The notes under the pieces: generated by a model
What the model saw: only the letters and a program-made list of their open reading frames with translations
The model's database searches: none
What the model was told of the DNA's origin: nothing
Position numbers and translations under genes: made by a program
Assembly: GCF_047948215.1 (NCBI RefSeq)
Contig: NC_134465.1
Location: 37,920,153-37,984,152, forward strand
DNA from: Lycorma delicatula
Taxonomy: Eukaryota > Arthropoda > Insecta > Hemiptera > Fulgoridae
Length of the DNA: 64,000 nucleotides
Reading direction: 5' to 3'
Part shown: positions 55,584-64,000 of the stretch, piece after piece
How positions within the stretch are numbered: position 1 is the first letter of the stretch
Layout of the letters: every line of letters begins with the position of its first letter

Positions 55584-55779
55584 CGTAAAGTATAAAGAAC
55601 AATACTGTTATCTTTAATAAGAGCCCTAAATTGAGAGACTTGAGAAAGAAATTTCAACTTGAGAATTTTGAGAAAGAAATTCCAAAGTATTAGAAGTTAT
55701 AAAAAAATTTTAAATTCCTAAGATGGATCCCATGGAACCCACTTATTTATTTCCCCACTTCGATTACATTAATACTAGA

Positions 55780-56120
55780 TATACGGGTACCGGGTACAGT
55801 GATGCTCCCTTCTAAAAAAAATCAAGCCGAAACTGAGATGTACATCCCAAATTTCAACTTTTTTGTTCAATTAATTTTCGGGGTAATAAAGGAAAACTTG
55901 TTTATAAATAACGTTGAACATCTTCCCGGTCATAAAAATCCGGTCGACGTAAAAATTTGGAATTTTAATTAACTTAAGATTTACTTTTATACTTTTTATT
56001 TTATTTAATGTACTTTATCTTATTAAACCTCAATTTTCTACGATACTTTAAAAAAAATTACAAATGACGAAAACTGCACTTCCTTTTTTTAATTTCATCC
56101 AAACTTGAACGACATCGGTG
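55780..56120 (+). repeat. repeat family D, copy 1
   Basis: Blocks 'aaatcaagccgaaactgag', 'gatgtac', 'attttaattaacttaag' and 'aaatgacgaaaactgcactt' recur in order at 57480-57800. Function and class are unknown. Confidence 0.55.
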
Positions 56121-56324
56121 CCCCTTATAATGGTAATGTTTTTAAATGTTTTCGAAGAATTAATGTCGAGTCATTCCGGAGATTATACGGATTATTCATT
56201 ATACGGAGTACTAGTCAATACGTATCATGTTCATATATTTTCCTGAAATTTTTATAACTTTTTTGTGTATTTTCACTGAAGGAATCTCTTTTCCTGTTTT
56301 AGCCTACGAAATTACCTTTCAGAT

Positions 56325-56580
56325 AATACCTCAGAGGATGATATGTATGAGTGAAAATGAAGTGTAGTCTTATAAAGTTTCAGTTCGACCACTCCTGAGA
56401 TGTGTGGTTAATTGAAATCCAACCACCAAAGAACACCGGTATCCACCACGATCTAGTATTCAAATACTAACAAAATATAACTGACTTTACTAGGACTTTA
56501 ACGCTGGAACTCTCGGCTACCAAATCAGCTGATTTGGGAAGACGCGTTTACCACTAGACCAAGCCGGTGGGTACTGAAGG
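56325..56580 (-). repeat. tRNA-derived SINE, copy 6
   Basis: The minus strand starts 'acccaccggcttggtctagt' (A-box region), has a B-box region changed to GTTAAAGTCC, then the shared body and an end near 56330. The head matches copy 2 closely. A and B boxes are both mutated at one or more positions. Confidence 0.85.
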
Positions 56581-57479
56581 AATCTAGAAAGGTCGAAATG
56601 CAATTTGCAAAAAACAACATTTTTATTGATCGCTGTACTTTTCCTTTACAGTTTTGCTGCTGCAGTAGTAAATATTATTATTTGGCTTTTACGAATCTAA
56701 AAAAATTAAACATTTAGTCTCACGAGGCTAATAATTTTAATAAATAAAATAAATAAAAAAAACGTTTAATTTTATTATTAAATAATTATGTTATTAATAA
56801 TCGTAATGAAAATGTTTTTTTTTTCTTTTTTTGGCTGATCGGATACAGGAAGGATCCGATAATCCAAACGCATTTGTGAGCGCGGATTTGATTTAAAATT
56901 CCAAAAACGGTGAAAACTTCAAGTAAAAAAATTTAGGTCCGATTTAATTCAGTAGATGAAATGTACTTTTTAACTCAAAAATATGCAGTATTGAAAATAT
57001 AACAGAGAAAAATAAAATTTTAGTTAAAAATTTTACATTCCAGGCGACTCTCTCATCAAAATTTAAATTATACAGTAAAAAAAAACAAAATTTGTTGTAA
57101 AAAAAATGTAGTTCCCATTTCATCGACAGGTACCTCATATAACATTTCACAACAGTTAAAACAACATTTTTAATAACAATCACAACTTGAAAATTAAAAA
57201 CAGTATCAGAAATTAAAAAGGTTTATTTTTTTTATTAATTGGGGTTGCTATGGACTCCCATTTTTAAAAGTAATTTTGTCTACATTAATACATTAAATAA
57301 AAGTTTTAAAAACAATTTATATTTTAAGTACCGGCCCCACTCAGCCCCTTGCTTTTGAGCCTTAATTATTTATATATTCGTGTAATTATTTATTTTAATA
57401 CATTTGTTCGATTCTATACAATGTTATTCATCAAAGATAAGTAAAATTACCGGTACAATTTACCGAATCAAAGAAATAT
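56581..57479. other. AT-rich stretch, no gene seen
   Basis: Minus-strand open frame 56944-57183 is AT-driven with no recognised domain. Confidence 0.4.
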
Positions 57480-57800
57480 GGAAACCGTAATGTCACCTTG
57501 TCAGATGAGAAGGAAAATCAAGCCGAAGCTGTGATGTACTGTATATATCCAAAAATTGTTTCCAAATTTCAAATTTTTTTTTCAAAGGATTTTCAAAATA
57601 CTAGGAAAAACTGAAGAAATAATTTTGAATATTCCCTACCCCTAAATCTGATCACTTAAAACTTTGAAATTTTAAATAACTTAATAAGTGCCCCCATTAT
57701 ATTAAAGCTAATTTTTTAAAGAAAATTATACAAAAAATAAAAAAATTATAAATGGCGAAAACTACCCTTCCTCGTAGTTAATTTCCTTCAAAATTTAACG
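57480..57800 (+). repeat. repeat family D, copy 2
   Basis: Blocks 'aaatcaagccgaagctgtg', 'atgtac', 'gaaattttaaataacttaa' and 'aaatggcgaaaactaccctt' in the order of 55780-56120, with extra inserted sequence between blocks. Confidence 0.55.
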
Positions 57801-58339
57801 CCAACACAGTGTATCACGAAGTTCTCCCGAGACTTTCATAATCTATTCTACTCATTAAAATAATGAAAAACGTTTATATAAATATATAACCTAAAATGCT
57901 TCTTTGTGAGTTACGACTAGTGGAAGATTTCGCTCGGATTTTGGTCACCCCGGTGAAATGAGGTCTACTGAAATTTTTAGAACGTTAATTAAGGGACAAA
58001 CTTGGTTATTTCTGATGAATTTTGACCTGAAAAATGGAATAAAATAGAACGCAGAGCCGTAATTGCAGTATTTTTTAAAAAATCTCGGGCGAAAACCAAT
58101 TAATTGGTGTAAAAAACCCTGTGTTTTTATTTCTGACGTACAATAACTTTGTTAAATGTGTAATAAATACTCGTACGTAATTCTTTTAAACAAAACTTGT
58201 AAAGAATTTATTTTTGAACAAAATGGTGTAAAATAAGTTGAGTAAAACAAAGAAAAGTTAGAAAAATTCGAATTTTATTTTGAAACAGTACACTAGACCA
58301 CAGTGCATTATTCTTACCGTTTTATAATAAATGTTCAAA

Positions 58340-58990
58340 AATGGAGCGGACAAGGAAGCAATCATCGTCAACATTAATTAGATTCTAAAATCCTATGGCC
58401 TAACGAAGGACGTGTATAATAAAAATTCGAATCTCAAGGACAGACAAGATCAGGCAGTATACAACGGTAGCCCGACTATTGTTTTACACGCGGCAGAATG
58501 CGTAGCTCTGAACCAAGAGAAAATATATAAAGTGAACTTGCTGAAAGATGAATACTAAGGAAAGTCCTAGAGCCCAGAAAAATTAACGACGGTCGAAAGT
58601 TAGTTCTCTGGAAGAACAGTAATTGTACCGGGAGTTAGAAAGAATCACAGAAGTAATACGTAAGCGAAGACTGGCATTCTATGGCATCTGGCAAAAATAT
58701 ATTCAAATAGGCTTCCGAAGAAAATTTATGACAAGTTTAACGGTGACAAGACGAAAGTTGAACGGTTCAAGCAAGTTAAAGAAGACCTAAGGGTAGTAAA
58801 CATAAACGTTTCGGATTTAAAAGACAAAAGTTAGCTTAGGAAAAAATCTTAGAATTCAAAGGGATCCAGAAGGAGAAGAAAAAATGCCCTGACTGAAAGC
58901 GGTCGGAAGAAAGGAGGAAGCGGTACGGTGAAAGAATGAAGTAATATTGGAGAGCTAAAAAACTAGCCAGAAGTTAATTATTCTACGCGG
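58340..58990 (+). mobile_element. LINE ORF2 C-terminal remnant
   Basis: Plus-strand translation across frames gives 'TIVLHAAECVALNQEKIYKV', then 'RELERITEVIRKRRLAFYG' near 58635-58690, 'GDKTKVERFKQVKEDLRVVN' near 58744-58805 and 'MKEYWRAKKLA'-like near 58935-58970. This is the post-RT tail of an endonuclease-reverse transcriptase LINE. Stops are frequent. It is a different family from 45135-46738. Confidence 0.65.
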
Positions 58991-61199
58991 TCCTACAGTG
59001 ATTGGTGTCAGAAAATAAATAAATTAAAAATGTAATAAAATTATATAAAGTGATACACGAAGAATGCAACTTTCAGGACATGTTATACTGATAAAAATGA
59101 AAAAGAAATTTCTTATAAACATAGGTTAAGAAACATTTCGTTATTGTGTGTTGGCTGACGAAATATTTCCTCCTGATTTTTGTACATTCGGTAAAATTAA
59201 GCCAGACTGTTATTTCTTGTCGTTCACCAACGATTGAGATTTTATAAAATCATATTCAGAGGTTGACAGCCGTAAATTTAGTTACTAATTTTTATTTTTT
59301 AACATTTGTTCTCAAATATATTTAAGATTAATAATAAAATTGGTAATCCTTATATTACTGAATCATTTAAATCGATTCAGACATAAATAATATTTTCCCT
59401 ATTTAGAGGACACAATGTACATATACATATTTCAACCGTTCAGTACCGTTAATTTGTTTCTTTATACTATTTCTTTGAATCTTTATTACGGCTGTGACGC
59501 ATATAAAGGGTATTAGGTATAAATGAAAACTTTGTAGTCACTTATTTTTGAGAGCAGTTTGGTTGTTATGCAGCAAATCGCTGCGGTGATGGCAAGGTGT
59601 TATTTGTAGAGATGAATCCCTGCATTTCGTTTGATTTCGTGTACCGATACGCGGACTGTATATTCGGCTCGGTGAAGAAGAAAACGAGAAACCTTCTCCC
59701 CCAGATTCGTTTCTCGTTTTCCGTATCGTACCGATTCGTTAAACTCGTTATTCTTGGAAACGGCTGCGCCTATTTCACGAATCTTATATCGGTTCGATTA
59801 AAACCGTAGCGTGTAATTTAAATGTATACGAATCAAACGATCAATTTTAAGTTTTCATTAATATTATTGCCATCTACATTAATTAACAGGCATCACCGAT
59901 TCCTGTTTTAAGCAATTGTCATTCTTCGCCTTGGAGCTCGATCGGCTAGGTTTTTATATCATATAACAGTAAATCGATCGATGATTTTTATCTTTTTTTT
60001 AAGTGTCATCGTTTGCATTCTGTTTAATCGTAATTTTTATTTATTTTTGATTAAAGGCTGCAACATAATAGAAATTTGCATAACCCGATTTAGGTTACGT
60101 CAGTAAATGTAGTCGTGGTAATAAATCCAATTAAATTCCTCTCACCGGGTCCAGAAATCTTTGAAATAGTTTTACAAAAAAAAAAAAAAAAAAAAATATG
60201 CTGACCGCAGTAAATTATAGAAGGTTATTATACTCCGGTATTATAATGAATGCTATATTAATGGAATGAAATGGCAAAACCAGAAAAAATTTGCGTTACT
60301 CTATTTTTACTGCAAACAAAAACAAGAAACTTATAAATTATTCGAAACAAAAATATAAAAAAAATCTTATCCAACGAAGAAAAAACGAGATAATTTATCT
60401 CATTAAAATTAATTCCCGTAGATACCGGTAAAAAATGTAAGAGATGAATGTAAATCATATATTTATATAATTTAAATATAAAAAAAAAATAATTTCATAG
60501 AATGTATTCAGTAATCATTTTTTAATCACGATAAAAAATCAATAAATATCTCCCCCCTCATTTGACTGTATTAACACATAGAGTCGTTACCGAACTGTCC
60601 ATTGGATAAACATTTTTTTCTCAATAAGATAAATGGAAATGTACAAAATTTGTTCGTATTAAATTTTACATGAACCGTTGTTATCTTCGTAAAAGAAATT
60701 GGAAGGAAACACTGGCCAAAGTCGGAAAGAAAAATCGATGAAAAAACATATACGGTTGTTATCGTCAATATGTGAGCCAAAATTTAATTAGCAAATGTTT
60801 TTGAAAAAAAAAAAACATAATTTAGCCGATAAAATATAAAATCAGGGAAAAAATTAATATCAAGACATCAAGTGGAACATCAACAGTGGGAAAGACATCA
60901 ATATCAAGTGGAAAAAAAATTTAAATGTTAAGCCTTTTATTGAGAACAAAATGATATTTTGTTACTTCAGATCTGATAAACAGCTGATGTTGGATTGCAA
61001 TCGTTTTACACGATTTCCGATAATTTTGAGCCTGTTCTATTGTTACTGATATAGAAATTATTTTTAAGTAGATTAGTGAAAAAAAAAATGAAGTTAACTT
61101 GACTATAAAGATCTAGTTATACTGAAAAATATCTTTAAAATAATAAAAAAAATTCAGTGAAACAGTTTACATGTAATTATTATGCAAATCATGAAAGAG
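58991..61199. other. intergenic, no supported gene
   Basis: A poly(A) run of about 21 lies at 60176-60196, perhaps a retroelement tail. A 70-codon frame at 59597-59809 has GC-richer, protein-like composition but no recognised domain or splice support. Confidence 0.4.
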
Positions 61200-62060
61200 A
61201 GATCAGGTGCACGTCGTCCTTTCTGTGGTAAATCGTTTTATAAAAACGCAGTGACTCCGTGACAACTGTACGGAGTTTATTTCGCAATCGGTTCGGTATT
61301 TCGTGTCACGGTTGGGTACCTCTGTTTAGAGCGATTAACTGATGGGTAAAACGTTTAAAGAAAACGGGCCCGCGTTAAACAGCAAAAAGTGTTAGAACTC
61401 CTGACAACATCGATAGAGTTCGAACCGCCGTAACACGCAATCCAAAACGTTCTGAGATTAAATATATATTAGCCCTGAATAACTGTCGATACTTCGAATT
61501 TACATGATGAAAATTTCACCACTATAAAATCCAAATTGTTCAAGAATTAACGAAATACTGATTCAGGGTCGGCTGGCATTTTTGTCAATAAATGCTGCAA
61601 CCCGCTTCGATTACATGAGAAATTTTTGCACGGTCTGAAAGTCACAGTACGGTCGGAATTTTCGTCATCTGTCATTATCGGACCTTTCTTTCTTCAAGAC
61701 GATCGAGGATACGCTACGATCGTTACTGAAGCGCGGTCAAAACAAATATAAGCGTGATAAAAATATTAGTCAGGCAAAAATTAGTTCTATTTCCAAAAAT
61801 TACATGGTTTCATCAAAACGATGTTACAAGTCGTACCGCTGAGTATATCAGTGCTTTATGAGAACTCACTAACCATATCGTATCAGAAAACGGGACATCG
61901 TTTGCCCGGCTAGATCTCCTGGTTTTTCCGCGTGTAACATTTTCTTTGAGATGTGCTCAAGAGAAAGAGCTATACCAACCGACCGTAAACATTAGCGGAA
62001 GTAAAATAAAAATCAAGACGTTGCAAGTATTACGCCGGCCAAGTATTATTACGGTGAGCA
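61200..62060 (+). pseudogene. ancient Tc1/mariner-type transposase remnant
   Basis: Broken plus-strand frames resemble the transposase at 10991-12092. Near 61795-61830 'WFHQNDVTSRTAEYISALM' corresponds to the second catalytic region, near 61880-61935 'IRKRDIVCPARSPGFSACNIFF' type sequence to the third (the Asp of PDL reads Gly), and near 61970-62010 'YTNRP.TLAEVK' to the C-terminal part. Terminal repeats are not visible. Many stops mark it as old. Confidence 0.6.
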
Positions 62061-63054
62061 AGACAAACTTTTGTATTAAAACCACAGGAGTGAGTATATC
62101 GTAACGGTGCCCAAGTATTTATTAAAAAAAATAATAAACTAGCATGTCTAATTTAAAAAAAAAACCTAGAGACATTCAAGTTAAAATAAACGTCTATTTA
62201 AATACAGGAGTTTAAAATTTTTCCGCTTCACTGACGTATTCTGTATATGATTAAATTTTGTACGGAGATTCGTGTATGTGAATGGAGGATTGATTCTAAT
62301 AAAAGTTAATAAAAATTTGGCAAAGAAGATGATTTGCTTTTAATCGGAGTTAGGAAAATTTTGAAGTCGTTTCATTAGGGCTAAACTAAAAACACAAATT
62401 TATAGGCCTACAGCATTTTTGAAGATGAAAAAACTAAAAAAACTATCAATTTTAGAAAAAAAATCTGAAATGAAATTTTAATATTTTCCAAAGAATTCGA
62501 TCACCAATAAAAAATAGAGGTTCCTATTTAAAAAAAATTAAGTTAACCTTGAAATGACCTTTATTTGACCTTATAAAGGACAACGTAGGTTGTGAACGTA
62601 TTTCCCCCTTGAAATCGAAAAACGTTAATAGGAAAAATGTTTCCTAAATTGTGTAGTTTTTGAGATATAGATGTGTCTCAATTTAAAACGACCACCCGGT
62701 ATAATAAACATAAATAAGTACATACAAAGATCAGTCTGAGGAACACTGATAAAGTTCAGAACATAAAAAGCAAAGAAAACGCCAAAAAATAGTTTTATCA
62801 ATCGCAAAAAAAATAAACTAAAGAAACAGAAAAACATTGAAACAAATCGAAGGACCGACAAAAGTAAGTGGAGAATGGAAATGAAGAATTTTGACGATGC
62901 ACAACACCCTAAGGCAGCCGATTCATCTCAATTCTCGGAGAACTTACAGCTCTGATACGTACATAGAGTCGTATTTATTGGTAATCGTGACCACACTTTA
63001 ACATCTGTGGCGACTTACCAGGTGTTCCTGGATACTTTGTTTCCAGATGCTCCG
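62061..63054. other. no supported gene
   Basis: AT-rich. The minus-strand frame 62625-62861 is Phe/Leu-rich and AT-driven. No shared repeat is seen. Confidence 0.4.
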
Positions 63055-63770
63055 GAGGCTGAAGCAGAAGTTAGCGTTAGGAAGGGAGTTGGGGGTATGG
63101 TAAGCCTCTAGCTCGTTTTTAAGGGCAACGGGTGCCCAGGTGCTCACTAACCACGCTAATTTAAACCAATATCTGTTTCGGTTCCGCCTGGCAGCTGATG
63201 AGTTGTGCGTCTGCGAGGTGGTCCAGTTAAATGAACACCTGATATTTGACTGCCCTGCTCTTGGGGGAGGGGGGGGTTTAAGAGACCGGGCCACTCTGGA
63301 ACTTAGAGGTCAAGGGGAAAATTAGCCACCCCGGCGAGTCAATGTGGCGAGAGCCGCATTGTCGGACCGTATGGGAATTGCTAGATGCGGTTGCTTTGTA
63401 AACCGGCATCCGTAGTTTACTTAAGGGAAAGACTCTTACCGCATTGCCGTGGGAAGCTAACCCTGAGTATGGCTGACCAGCAGCCAATTAAGGCTCCAAG
63501 CGCTTTAATGTGGTAGACAGGTACTTGTTGAAACTCAGTGGCCTAGGCGTGGCAGCGAATTGCTGTCTAGACGAAGTAAATTTCAATTTATTGATGTCAC
63601 ATATATTTTTAATAGTTAACAGGGGTGCGCCTACCCAATTTAGTAAATATATGACAAGTGAGTGGTTGGGACACGTAAGCCGGTGGTGAATGGCACCGCG
63701 ATTAGTTCGCTCACGCTATTAGATAAGCTCTAGGAGCTATTTAGGACACTAGTCACTAAACTGTTTCGAG
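63055..63770 (+). mobile_element. R1-like LINE remnant (second subfamily), copy 2
   Basis: Closely matches 37700-38360: 'LTNHANLNQYLFRFRLAADE' and 'LCVCEVVQLNEHLIFDCPAL' in 63140-63270 form the C-terminal zinc-binding block, followed by a G run at 63264-63276 and the same 3'UTR ('gcctaggcgtggcagcgaa', 'gggtgcgcctaccca'). It is truncated upstream, so it holds only the last part of ORF2 and the 3'UTR. Confidence 0.82.
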
Positions 63771-64000
63771 GCTCAGTTGCCGTTTATGGCACAAATATTC
63801 GGTCTTATGCTTTAGGGCGACCGAATGGGGTGGTGGCAGGAGAAATGCCAAGCAAACCAATCTCCCTGACATGAATCCAACACGTCAGACGGCGATCCGG
63901 ATTAAGTACTTGGTATAGCAAGCTGTTAGCGTACAGAATGAAAACGTCATTAAGTTGAATTGTGGGTAGTCACCCCTCCTCATCGCAAACGTAACGTTCT
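63771..64000. other. GC-richer unassigned sequence at window edge
   Basis: Follows the LINE 3' end and has a composition like the LINE coding regions ('ggggtggtggcaggagaaat'). It may be the start of another LINE copy that continues beyond the window, but no protein block is recognised. Confidence 0.3.

Overview
This window is nuclear DNA of an arthropod, most likely an insect. The reasons are intron-split genes with GT/AG borders, a canonical spliceosomal protein gene, very AT-rich sequence, and a dense mix of R1-like and Jockey-like non-LTR retrotransposons, Tc1/mariner and hAT transposons and a tRNA-derived SINE. A hemipteran is plausible but this is inference. There are no bacterial operons, no CRISPR array and no confident tRNA or rRNA gene.

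Layout. 1-2.5 kb holds pieces of a minus-strand gene: a first coding exon with a mitochondrial-type N-terminus (2317-2449) and, possibly, a terminal exon with a poly(A) signal (66-192). 5.4-5.65 kb holds an exon-like ORF of unknown identity interrupted by a 38-nt copy of the 5' end of U2 snRNA with an 11-bp target duplication. 7.3-12.35 kb is a retrotransposon block: an R1-like element, then a Jockey-like element into which a Tc1/mariner-superfamily transposon has jumped. 13.3-22.04 kb (minus) is the one firmly identified host gene, SmD3 (SNRPD3), two coding exons separated by an 8.3-kb intron holding two dead mariners, a foldback element and a LINE tail. 22.4-26 kb is a minus-strand LINE with a nested SINE and a nested opposite-strand LINE fragment. 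26.9-30.3 kb is a hAT transposase region present as two near-identical inverted 0.93-kb arms. 30.4-64 kb is mostly intergenic: MITE-like, foldback and uncharacterised repeats, a LINE reverse transcriptase (45.1-46.7 kb), an R1-like ORF1 with zinc knuckles (52.2-53.7 kb), a hAT end (54.9-55.6 kb), and further LINE and transposon remnants. A possible first coding exon lies at 41336-41474.

The genes do not form a pathway. The window is best read as one housekeeping gene and fragments of one to three unknown genes in a landscape of nested mobile elements. CpG is very scarce over the left ~28 kb except at presumed promoters, and frequent to the right of ~31 kb, which suggests a border between a germline-methylated genic domain and an unmethylated one. 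I see no convincing new biological system. The most unusual signals are the U2 fragment with target duplication, the inverted hAT pair with duplicated flanks, two perfect palindromes inside one LINE, and several uncharacterised repeat families. All coordinates of decayed repeats are approximate because they were read by eye.
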